Shown here piece after piece: positions 56,369 through 64,000 of a stretch of 64,000 nucleotides of DNA (position 1 is its first letter; each line of letters starts with the position of its first letter). The stretch covers positions 1,116,001 through 1,180,000 of the forward strand of contig NZ_CAKAKH010000001.1 in the NCBI RefSeq assembly GCF_916618885.1, in the 5' to 3' direction. A program made the translations under genes and the position numbers. Under the pieces are notes generated by a model that made no database searches, was not told the origin of the DNA, and saw only the letters and a list, made by a program, of their open reading frames with translations. The stretch comes from Marinilactibacillus sp. Marseille-P9653 (lineage in GTDB: Bacteria > Bacillota > Bacilli > Lactobacillales > Carnobacteriaceae_A).

Positions 56369-58417
56369 ATGTTTAAACATCTTCAAAAGAATACAGGTTT
56401 TAAATTTATTATCGCAGCTATGTTAAGTTTTGCTCTCGTGTTTACAGTATTAAAGTTCAGCACAGTTTATGCAGAAACAGAAAATAGTGACGTAACAGAA
56501 GAAGAAATCACAGAAACACCTGAACAAGAAAACGAAGCAGTATCAGAAGAAGATCTTGAAGCGGCGTCAATAGAGCTAAACATAGACTTTACTTCCGAAG
56601 AAGAAATAACAGCTGCCTTCAAGCAGTTTCTTGCAAACTTTGACTCATTATCAGAATCAGAAATCCAAGGCTATATCAATGAGTTCTTACTCTTTTTAGA
56701 TGCGGAACAAACAGTTAATTCTCAATTGGAAATGTTTAATGTCTTGAACTTTACAGACGCTGAATTAAGCTCGCTCGTTAGCTTTATGGCAGACCATAAA
56801 GAGTCAGTTGATCAATCTTTTGTAGAAGAATTCGAAGCACTGACGCCAGAACTTGATACGGACCAATTCAGTGTATTCAGTAATGATGTATCGACTAGTA
56901 GTACCGTTATGAATTCAGTTAACAGACTTAGTGGAAGCACCCGTTTCCATACAGCTGCAGAAATCAGTAAAAATGGCTGGAGAACATCTCAAACTGTTAT
57001 CATTGCGAATTCGCATAACTTTGCGGATGCCTTAGCTGGTGTGCCATTAGCTGTAAATATGAATGTACCGATTTTACTGACTAGAACAGACAAATTAGAA
57101 GATGCAACCATCAAAGAAATTCAACGACTAGGTGCGAAACAAGCGATTATCCTTGGTGGAGAAGCAGCTATTTCTAAATCAGTAGAAAATAGATTGTCTC
57201 AACTTGGACTCTCTAATAAAAGATTCTCTGGAAAAACCCGTTATGATACAGCGGAAGTTATTGCGAATGAAATTAGAAGCCGTACAAAATCTAGCGAAGC
57301 CTTTTTAGTTAGTGGAGAAGACTTTGCGGATGCCATGAGTGTTGCTGCAATTGCAGGACGTCGTGGTGCACCTATTTACTTGACTAGAAGCAAAGCTTTA
57401 GCAGACCAACCTAAGAAAATGGCTAAGCAAATCAACATGTGGTATGTCATCGGTGGAGTGGACGCCATTAGTAAATCTTCAACAGATACCTTACACAATT
57501 CAGGAGCTAGATCGCAAAAACGTATTCCTGGTAGTAGTCGTTACGAAACCAATATCAACGTTTTAGATTTCTTTGGCATTCAAAATAGTGCTTATGTGGC
57601 AACTGGTAGAGATTTTGTGGATGCATTGACAGGATCCGTATTAGCAGGTAAAAACAATACTGGTGTTGTGCTAGTCAATGAAGTAGATGCTAACATGACA
57701 AAAGCCATGAGCTTTACACGCAACAATAAAATTAGAAGCTATACCTTATTTGGTGGAGAAGCCGTTTTACCTTCTAAGGTAGTTGATTTGTTTAAATACG
57801 AACGTTTAGGAGGTAGAAAGCCAGTCATCGTTATTGATCCAGGACATGGTGGAAACTTCTTTGGTGCTGTATATGGAATTGCCGAAAAAACTCTAAACTT
57901 AGATACTTCTAAGAGATTAAGAGATAAATTACAAAGAACAGGTAAGTACGAAGTCGTTATGACAAGAGACACAGATAAGCACTTTGCAACAGCTCTAGCT
58001 GCTGATTTGGATTATAGATCGCGCTTAGCGAACAATTTGAACGCAGATATTTTTATTAGTGTTCATTATAATGCAGGATCTAGAGGTTCTAAGGGGCTAG
58101 AGACCTTTGTTCATCACAATAGCTATCCTCAACAAACTAGACGAGAGAATCTAAATATTTCTGATTCAAGGATTAGAAAAAGTAGAGATCTTGCAGACAG
58201 TGTTCAAAACCTTATGGTTCAAAGAACAGGAATGACTAACAGAGGCGTTAAAGGTCTTAACTTAAACGTACTCAGAAAAACTCAAATGCCAGCAATCTTA
58301 GTAGAACTTGGTTTTATGAGTGATGCAAATGAACTTAAAAAAGTTCGTACAAACTCCTATCAAGAGACGATTACAACGTCTATCACAGATGGGGTCAATC
58401 GGTATTTTGGGAATTAA
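56369..58417 (+). CDS. N-acetylmuramoyl-L-alanine amidase (Amidase_3) with central CWB2 modules
   Basis: 682 residues. Signal peptide to about 31. An acidic region rich in Glu runs to about 180. Three CWB2 modules at about 187-485 (RLSGSTRFHTA, RFSGKTRYDTA, RIPGSSRYETN). The amidase domain runs from about 487 to the end, with zinc ligands H493 in VIDPGHGG, Glu in AEKTLNLD and His in ISVHYNAG, and the catalytic Glu in ILVELGFMSD. It would cleave the bond between MurNAc and the stem peptide. Forty-eight bases after the glucosaminidase gene, so the two wall hydrolases are made together. Confidence 0.93.
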   Translation: MFKHLQKNTGFKFIIAAMLSFALVFTVLKFSTVYAETENSDVTEEEITETPEQENEAVSEEDLEAASIELNIDFTSEEEITAAFKQFLANFDSLSESEIQGYINEFLLFLDAEQTVNSQLEMFNVLNFTDAELSSLVSFMADHKESVDQSFVEEFEALTPELDTDQFSVFSNDVSTSSTVMNSVNRLSGSTRFHTAAEISKNGWRTSQTVIIANSHNFADALAGVPLAVNMNVPILLTRTDKLEDATIKEIQRLGAKQAIILGGEAAISKSVENRLSQLGLSNKRFSGKTRYDTAEVIANEIRSRTKSSEAFLVSGEDFADAMSVAAIAGRRGAPIYLTRSKALADQPKKMAKQINMWYVIGGVDAISKSSTDTLHNSGARSQKRIPGSSRYETNINVLDFFGIQNSAYVATGRDFVDALTGSVLAGKNNTGVVLVNEVDANMTKAMSFTRNNKIRSYTLFGGEAVLPSKVVDLFKYERLGGRKPVIVIDPGHGGNFFGAVYGIAEKTLNLDTSKRLRDKLQRTGKYEVVMTRDTDKHFATALAADLDYRSRLANNLNADIFISVHYNAGSRGSKGLETFVHHNSYPQQTRRENLNISDSRIRKSRDLADSVQNLMVQRTGMTNRGVKGLNLNVLRKTQMPAILVELGFMSDANELKKVRTNSYQETITTSITDGVNRYFGN

Positions 58418-58446
58418 AATTATAATAGAAAATTGAATATTTATGA

Positions 58447-58493
58447 AGAGTCAACTGGTTGCATTTAAGAGGTGCATAGTTGGCTCTTTATTT
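58447..58493 (+). terminator. terminator of the wall-hydrolase operon
   Basis: AGAGTCAACT (58447-58456) pairs with AGTTGGCTCT (58478-58487) plus inner TGCA/TGCA, then a T-rich tail. The remainder of 58418-58749 is AT-rich with nothing else recognised. Confidence 0.85.
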
Positions 58494-58749
58494 CTATATT
58501 GTTACTCACTTAATTACACGTACTTACCTTAGCCAAAATTGTTTTATCAATTCATATAGAATAAATAAATACTATCAAAACAAAAAGTGACAATTTTATC
58601 CCGAAAGAGATGCTATCGGAAATAAAAGTAAGTATAAAGTGAAAATAATGTTGTAAAACTTTGAGCTCTGTAATAAAATTAAACAGCACGTTCATTATTA
58701 ACTATGAAAAAGTAGCGAATAAAAAACTTATAAGTATTGGATAGATTAA

Positions 58750-59721
58750 ATGACTATACTAGTAACAGGTGCAGCTGGTTTTATCGGTATGCATTTATCT
58801 GAGAAATTATTAAAAGAAGGACATAAGGTAGTAGGATTTGATAATTTGAACGATTACTATGATGTTCAATTGAAGAATGATAGGCTTGAACAGTTGACAC
58901 GTTATGATAATTTTACATTTATCAAAGGAAATTTAGAAGATAACGATGCTTTAACTAAATTATTTGAAAAGTTCAAAATTGAAATCGTAGTACATTTGGC
59001 AGCACAAGCAGGAGTCAGACATTCTATAAGTAATCCTAGTTTGTATATCCAATCCAATATTGTAGGGTTTTCCAACGTGATAGAGTTGTCTAAAAATCAT
59101 AATGTTCAACATTTCCTTTATGCATCATCTAGTTCAGTATACGGAATGAGTAAGACTATACCATTTTCAACAGAAGATAATGTTGATCATCCAATTAGTA
59201 TGTATGCCGCTACAAAAAAATCCAACGAATTGATTGCGCATACGTATAGTCATTTATTTAATTTAAAAACTACAGGATTAAGATTTTTTACTGTCTACGG
59301 ACCATATGGTAGACCGGATATGGCATATTTTTCTTTCACTAAAAGAATTATTAATGGAGAATCAATCAAACTTTTTAATAATGGGGATATGATGCGAGAC
59401 TTTACTTTTATAGATGATATCGTTGAAGGAATTTACAAAGTAATGATAGGCTCCAAAAAAAGTAACGAAAAAGAGATTTATAAACTTTATAATATTGGAA
59501 ATAACAAACCTGTAAAGTTACTAAGTTTTGTAGAAACACTGGAAAATCTTCTTGGAATTAAGGCATATAAAGAATTTTTGCCAATGCAACGAGGAGATGT
59601 TAAGTCAACTTATGCTAACATTGACAACTTGAAAAGAGATTTCAGCTTTGAACCAAAAATTAATATTGAAAAAGGGCTTAAAGAGTTTGTGACTTGGTAT
59701 AAAGATTATTACCACCGTTAA
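58750..59721 (+). CDS. UDP-glucuronate 4-epimerase-like NAD-dependent epimerase
   Basis: 323 residues. The NAD loop is TGAAGFIGMHLSEKLL. FDNLNDYYDVQLKNDRL is the stretch typical of UDP-glucuronate 4-epimerases (CapI/LpsL). The active site is SSSSVYG and SMYAATKKSNE (Tyr-xxx-Lys). RFFTVYGPYGRPDMAYFSFT also fits. It would make UDP-GalA from UDP-GlcA, and the enzyme that makes UDP-GlcA is encoded at 60783. The ribosome site before ATG 58750 is weak (GGATAGATTAA). Confidence 0.88.
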   Translation: MTILVTGAAGFIGMHLSEKLLKEGHKVVGFDNLNDYYDVQLKNDRLEQLTRYDNFTFIKGNLEDNDALTKLFEKFKIEIVVHLAAQAGVRHSISNPSLYIQSNIVGFSNVIELSKNHNVQHFLYASSSSVYGMSKTIPFSTEDNVDHPISMYAATKKSNELIAHTYSHLFNLKTTGLRFFTVYGPYGRPDMAYFSFTKRIINGESIKLFNNGDMMRDFTFIDDIVEGIYKVMIGSKKSNEKEIYKLYNIGNNKPVKLLSFVETLENLLGIKAYKEFLPMQRGDVKSTYANIDNLKRDFSFEPKINIEKGLKEFVTWYKDYYHR

Positions 59722-59812
59722 AGGTTAAACACAATTATTATATTGTAATCTGTAATTTTATTGGTAAACTGTATAAGTGATAATTATACATATGTGAAAG
59801 AAGGAACATTTA

Positions 59813-60756
59813 GTGGAAAATGAACAACGTACAAAAAGAAGAAGAAAAAAATACTACTAGGTCTGTTAATTTTTTTAGGAATTTTTACTGCGATTGGGCT
59901 ATTTGTAGGTTGGCAAGTTTATAAAGATATACAAGCATCTACAGACGAAATGTATACACCTTCCGATCATGATCAAAAACGAGATAATCCAGTAGTTGTA
60001 GACGAAGGGACTGACGCATTTTCTGTTTTACTATTAGGGATTGATACTGGAGACGATGGAAGAGTTGAACAAGGTAGATCTGATACGATGATGGTGATGA
60101 CTGTTAATCCTAATACTGAGAAAACTACAATAGTCAGTATTCCTAGAGACACATATACAGAAATTGTTGGTAGAGGTACAATGGACAAAATCAATCATGC
60201 ATATGCATTTGGTGGTACTTCAATGTCAGTCAATACAGTACAAAATTTGTTCGATATACCAATTGATTACTATATATCCGTGGACATGGAAGGCTTACAA
60301 CAGATTGTTGATGCAGTGGGCGGGATTACTATTACTCCTCATCTGACGTTTGAACAAAGTGGTTACAATTTTGTAAATGGTCAACAATCTAATATGAATG
60401 GAAAAATGGCTCTTGAATACTCAAGAATGCGTAAGCAAGATCCTAACGGAGATTATGGTCGTCAAGAAAGACAAAGAGAAGTAGTACAAGCTACGATAAG
60501 AAAAATGGCTTCAGTGGAATCTGTAATGAATTATAAAACTGTCCTTAATTCTTTAAGCGCGAATATGAAAACTAATCTAACTTTCAATGATATGGTCGAT
60601 ACTTTTACAAAATACAATTCAGCAATTAATACGATTGATCAAGAACAACTATCTGGAACTGGTAGACTACAAGATGGAATTTATTATGAATTTATTCCAA
60701 ATGAAGAAATTCAAAGAGTTAGTAATATACTTAAGCAAGAGCTTGGAATAAACTAG
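59813..60756 (+). pseudogene. LytR-CpsA-Psr (LCP) family ligase, frameshifted in an A7 tract
   Basis: GTG 59813, after AAGGAAC, opens VENEQRTKRRRKK and then hits a stop after an A7 run (59845-59851). One added A restores the frame: ILLGLLIFLGIFTAIGLFVG (membrane helix), then the LCP domain with LLLGIDTGDDGRVEQGRSDT, SIPRDTYTE, INHAYAFGG and YSRMRKQDPNGDYGRQERQR. The restored frame has no ATG, GTG or TTG of its own before the helix, and the ATG at 59950 would lose the helix. LCP enzymes attach glycopolymers to peptidoglycan. The intact paralogue at 62111 aligns over the whole length. Causes could be real mutation, slippage or a sequencing error. Confidence 0.85.
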
Positions 60757-60782
60757 ATTTATTTATGAAAGGAAATAAAAAA

Positions 60783-61952
60783 ATGAATATTACTGTAGTA
60801 GGAATGGGATATGTAGGTTTATCCAATGCCATTCTTTTAGCTCAAAACAATCAGGTCAAAGCTTTAGAAGTAATTGAAGAAAAAGTTGAAATGATTAATA
60901 ATAAAAAATCTCCAATAATAGATAAAGAAATTGAAAAATATTTGTCAACTAAAGAATTAAATTTGGAAGCAACTTCAGATAAATCTATTGCTTATGGACA
61001 TAATCCAGAATATGTAGTAATTGCTGCTCCCACGAATTATGATGACAAAAACAATTATTTTGATACTTCTTTAGTTGAAGTAGTTATCGAAGATGTTTTA
61101 GAGTATGTTCCTGAAGCAACGATCATTATTAAATCTACTATACCTGTTGGATATACTGCATCAGTTAAAGAAAAATTTAATACAGACAATATTATTTTCT
61201 CACCTGAATTTCTTCGCGAAGGTAAAGCGTTATACGATAACCTATATCCAAGTAGAATCATCATTGGAGAAGAATCAAGCCGTGCACAAAAATTTGCAGA
61301 TCTTTTAGTAGAAGGCGCAATAAAAGAAGACATATCGGTTCTATTGATGAATTCGACTGAAGCAGAAGCAGTCAAATTATTTGCGAACACCTACTTGGCA
61401 TTGCGGGTAGCATACTTTAATGAATTAGACACTTATGCTGAAGTACATGGATTAGATACAAAATCCATTATTGATGGTGTTAGTTTAGATCCTAGGATTG
61501 GAGATCACTACAATAATCCATCGTTTGGTTATGGTGGATATTGCTTACCTAAAGATACTAAGCAATTATTAGCTAATTATGATAAAGTTCCTAATAATAT
61601 TATTGGCGCTATTGTGGATGCCAATAGAACTAGAAAAGACTTTGTCGCTGATCAAATTTTAGCTAAAAACCCTAAAAGAGTTGGTATCTACCGGTTAGTT
61701 ATGAAAGCTGGATCTGACAACTTCAGACAGAGCTCGATTCAGGGAATTATGAAAAGACTAAAAGCTAAAGGAATCGAAGTAGTCGTTTACGAACCGGTTT
61801 TAGAAGAAAAACTGTTCTACAACTCTAAAGTATATAAGGACTTAGAAGAGTTTAAGTCCAGTGTAGATGTGATAGTAGCAAACCGATTAACTGATGACAT
61901 AGAAGATGTTAAAGAAAAAGTTTATACAAGAGATTTATATAATCTAGATTAA
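60783..61952 (+). CDS. ugd: UDP-glucose 6-dehydrogenase
   Basis: Oxidises UDP-glucose to UDP-glucuronate with two NAD+, 389 residues. Motifs: [20 protein letters not shown] (NAD), [28 protein letters not shown], and the catalytic cysteine in [14 protein letters not shown]. The start is ATG 60783, 9 bases after AAAGGA; the ATG at 60765 lies before that site. Placed between two LCP genes and near the UDP-glucuronate epimerase-like gene, so a uronic-acid-containing polymer is likely. Confidence 0.95.
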   Translation: MNITVVGMGYVGLSNAILLAQNNQVKALEVIEEKVEMINNKKSPIIDKEIEKYLSTKELNLEATSDKSIAYGHNPEYVVIAAPTNYDDKNNYFDTSLVEVVIEDVLEYVPEATIIIKSTIPVGYTASVKEKFNTDNIIFSPEFLREGKALYDNLYPSRIIIGEESSRAQKFADLLVEGAIKEDISVLLMNSTEAEAVKLFANTYLALRVAYFNELDTYAEVHGLDTKSIIDGVSLDPRIGDHYNNPSFGYGGYCLPKDTKQLLANYDKVPNNIIGAIVDANRTRKDFVADQILAKNPKRVGIYRLVMKAGSDNFRQSSIQGIMKRLKAKGIEVVVYEPVLEEKLFYNSKVYKDLEEFKSSVDVIVANRLTDDIEDVKEKVYTRDLYNLD

Positions 61953-62029
61953 TTTATAGCCAAAAAAAATTTTTTTACTATATAAATGTATATAATTTAC
62001 TAGTTAACGTAAAGTTCACAACTATCTTG

Positions 62030-62057
62030 TTGTAAGTGTCTAGAAAGATGCTACAAT
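62030..62057 (+). promoter_or_regulatory. promoter of the second LCP gene
   Basis: TTGTAA (62030-62035) and TACAAT (62052-62057), 16-base spacer. Confidence 0.45.
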
Positions 62058-62110
62058 AAGATAGTTAATTATACATAATTTTATAAAATCGGAAGAAGGC
62101 GCAATGCAAT

Positions 62111-63067
62111 ATGGAAGAAAATAGAAAACGAAGAAGAAAAAATTCTCGATTTAAAAAGGTATTACTTAGTATACTTGGCTTTTTAGCTGTTATAGTAGCC
62201 GCGGGAGTTTTTGTGATGTGGAGAGTCTATAGTGATATTCGTAGTTCTACTGACGATATGTATGAAGAAGTAGAAGGACAAGATCAGAGAAGAGAACAAT
62301 CGGTTGATGTAGATAGTGGAGAGGACCCTTTTTCAATATTACTACTAGGATTAGACACAGGTGAATTTGGAAGAGAAGAACAAGGTAGATCTGATTCTAT
62401 TATGATTATGACAGTAAACCCAAACACGGATCAAGCTACTATGATTAGTGTTCCTAGAGATACCTATACAGAAATAATAGGTCGAGGTACAGAAGATAAA
62501 ATCAACCATGCTTATGCGTTTGGAGGTGTACCTATGACAATCAATACAGTTCAAAACTTATTTAATTTCCCTGTTGATTATTATGTTTCTGTAAACATGG
62601 AAGCTATACAAGAAATCATAGATTCTATAGGTGGTATAGAAATTACCCCTCCTCTAACATTTACTCATACAGATTTTGATTTTGTTAAAGGTCAGCAGAC
62701 ACATATGGATGGTGCTAGAGCTCTTGCCTATTCTCGTATGAGATACGACGATCCTAGAGGGGATTATGGTAGACAAGAAAGACAGAGAGAAGTACTTGAA
62801 ACAACTATTAAAAAATTTGCGACTTTAGATTCAATCTTGAACTATCGAACTGTGCTAGATTCTCTAAGTAGTAATATGCAAACCAATCTATCATTTGATG
62901 ATATAGTTGATGTGTTTTCTAAATATAGTAATTCTGCTAACAACATTGAACAAGTTCAACTGACAGGTTCCGGTAGAAAAGTAGATGGTGGGTATTATGA
63001 GTTTATACCTGATGAAGAAGTAGAAAGAGTAAGCTCCATATTAAAAACGGAACTTGAAATTAATTGA
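62111..63067 (+). CDS. LytR-CpsA-Psr (LCP) family glycopolymer ligase
   Basis: 318 residues. A basic cytoplasmic end (NRKRRRKNSRFKK) is followed by one membrane helix at about 17-37 and then the outer LCP domain. LLLGLDTGEFGREEQGRSDS, SVPRDTYTEIIGRG, KINHAYAFGG and YSRMRYDDPRGDYGRQERQR contain the Arg and Asp residues that bind pyrophosphate lipid and metal. It transfers glycopolymers from undecaprenyl pyrophosphate to peptidoglycan MurNAc. It is the intact partner of the broken gene at 59813 and may be the working ligase for the polymers encoded in this window. Confidence 0.95.
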   Translation: MEENRKRRRKNSRFKKVLLSILGFLAVIVAAGVFVMWRVYSDIRSSTDDMYEEVEGQDQRREQSVDVDSGEDPFSILLLGLDTGEFGREEQGRSDSIMIMTVNPNTDQATMISVPRDTYTEIIGRGTEDKINHAYAFGGVPMTINTVQNLFNFPVDYYVSVNMEAIQEIIDSIGGIEITPPLTFTHTDFDFVKGQQTHMDGARALAYSRMRYDDPRGDYGRQERQREVLETTIKKFATLDSILNYRTVLDSLSSNMQTNLSFDDIVDVFSKYSNSANNIEQVQLTGSGRKVDGGYYEFIPDEEVERVSSILKTELEIN

Positions 63068-63562
63068 GCTAAAGTTTTTAAAAAAAACAGAGGTTTTTCA
63101 TATATTCACTTTAATTATATTCTGAATTGGTGAAAAATTTAAAAATCTTGAAATTTTTCCGGTCTACAGAATGCATATAATGGTAGAATGAATGGAGAGT
63201 ATAGGTTTTAAACTTGAGCAATAACACTATAGAGACTAACGTCTAGGAAATAGTATATCAGGAATGTGTATCTGCCCTAGCTAGTAGTTAAAGTTTTAAT
63301 AAATAGATTCAATTCTTACTGCTGAAAGTAGGCTCAGATATTATAAATTAAGTTTAATTTAGAGAAGTTATTGATATACAAATCGGAAATAAGGTTAATT
63401 TAAAAGTGATAATAATTATGACTAATCGAGTAAGAGGCGATTTTATAGTTGTAAAGTAGGTGTTAACAATTTTTTATTATTATAAAAATGGATAGGTTAC
63501 ACTGAATTGGACAGAAAAGATAAGGTGTTTATACTAAACACAACACACAGGAGGAATCTATC
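63068..63562. other. 495-bp AT-rich intergenic region
   Basis: No gene or tRNA recognised. It contains TATAAT at 63176-63181 without a usable -35. A perfect small hairpin, GTGTTTA-TAC-TAAACAC (63525-63541), lies just before the short frame at 63563. Confidence 0.4.
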
Positions 63563-63835
63563 ATGTCTACTCGTCGTCCACGTATAAATCATTTAAGTTT
63601 GAATTTGTCTACGACAAAACATTCTATACACTCTATGAACGTAAGTTCAACTTATGGACTACGTCCATTGGTGGAATCATTTTCGTTCACATGGATCATT
63701 GGACTACGAATCTCCTATCGATTATCGAAAAAAGTTGGGAACAGGAACAGTCTGAAATTAAAGTCCGTAAGTCCGTTGTCCATCAGCCGGTCAAAATTAG
63801 CCTTACATTCAGTTAAAGAGGCTCAAATAAAGTAA
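63563..63835 (+). pseudogene. short frame, possible remnant of an IS3-type orfA
   Basis: A strong AGGAGG lies before ATG 63563. The first residues, MSTRRPRINH, recall the start of IS3-family OrfA proteins. The remaining 80 residues (rich in Ser, Leu, His) do not look like a folded protein. A second frame over the same bases (WTTSIGGIIFVHMDH, then SWEQEQSEIKVRKSV) looks more protein-like. A decayed insertion sequence end is my best guess; it may equally be chance. Confidence 0.22.
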
Positions 63836-63879
63836 ATTCAAACAACATTTACACCTTATAATTTTTGTTCAAAAAAGTG

Positions 63880-63907
63880 TTGACATACAAAAAATATTGT
63901 TTATTTT
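63880..63907 (+). promoter_or_regulatory. promoter of the next polysaccharide operon
   Basis: Consensus TTGACA (63880-63885) and TATTTT (63902-63907), 16-base spacer, shortly before the Wzz-type gene. Confidence 0.55.
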
Positions 63908-63928
63908 AATTTTTAGTAGGAGGATAAG

Positions 63929-64000
63929 ATGGAAGAAGAAATTAATTTGGTTGAGGTTGTTAAGATTCTTAAAAAAAGAATGGGTATAATCATTAATATG
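63929..64000 (+). CDS. start of a Wzz/CapA-type chain-length regulator (cut by window end)
   Basis: ATG 63929, 5 bases after TAGGAGGA, reads EEEINLVEVVKILKKRMGII, the usual opening of capsule chain-length/tyrosine-kinase activator proteins (YveK/CapA/CpsC) just before their first membrane helix. Only 24 codons are in the window. It would open a second polysaccharide operon to the right. Confidence 0.65.
   Translation, partial: MEEEINLVEVVKILKKRMGIIINM

Noticed and set aside
59950-60756. Intact LCP gene starting at ATG 59950
   Set aside because: This start would remove the membrane helix every LCP protein needs and has no ribosome site; homology to the gene at 62111 continues upstream through the A7 tract.

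Overview
The window looks like chromosome from a low-GC Gram-positive bacterium of the order Lactobacillales. The family is probably Carnobacteriaceae (a Marinilactibacillus or Alkalibacterium relative), but that is inference. It rests on AT-rich DNA, strong AGGAGG ribosome sites, GTG/TTG starts, U-tailed hairpin terminators, a LicT/RAT-controlled bglPH-type operon and a methionine aminopeptidase of the streptococcal/enterococcal type.

Region 1 (1-17600) is mostly housekeeping and sugar uptake. It holds a cut-off MDR oxidoreductase, a membrane protein, map, an acyltransferase-3 and a YdjM-type membrane protein. Next comes a GntR-controlled PTS EIIC plus GH1 glycosidase pair with a perfect 32-bp palindrome as likely operator. 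Then a SmtB-like ArsR sensor converges on a P1B-4 metal-efflux ATPase. A second aryl-beta-glucoside operon (licT-bglP-bglH) carries two RAT antiterminator sites. It is followed by five exact-period 52-bp repeats, a decayed Phd/RelE-type toxin-antitoxin pair and galE.

Region 2 (18000-58400) is the striking part. Six secreted proteins each carry three tandem cell wall binding type 2 (CWB2, PF04122) modules, joined to different catalytic domains: a nuclease, a subtilisin-like protease, a 5'-nucleotidase, a CAP domain, a LysM/glucosaminidase and an Amidase_3. They surround a large Wzx/Wzy-type glycopolymer cluster. In total it has eleven glycosyltransferases, an initiating phosphoglycosyl transferase, UDP-GlcNAc 2-epimerase, two polymerase-like membrane proteins, a Wzz-like protein with an unusual cytoplasmic tail, an acetyltransferase and two flippases. 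An IS30-family element sits between two of the CWB2 genes.

Region 3 (58700-64000) has a UDP-glucuronate 4-epimerase-like gene, two LytR-CpsA-Psr (LCP) ligase paralogues on either side of UDP-glucose dehydrogenase, and the first codons of a Wzz/CapA-type gene that opens the next polysaccharide operon. The first LCP gene is broken by one missing A in an A7 tract.

Working model (inference): the polymer made by the central cluster is attached to peptidoglycan by LCP enzymes and is the ligand that the CWB2 modules grip. This would parallel the PSII/Cwp system of Clostridioides difficile, here in a lactic-acid-bacterium relative. The nuclease, nucleotidase and protease would form a surface scavenging set, and the two hydrolases would remodel the wall. 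No tRNA, rRNA, CRISPR array or prophage was recognised.
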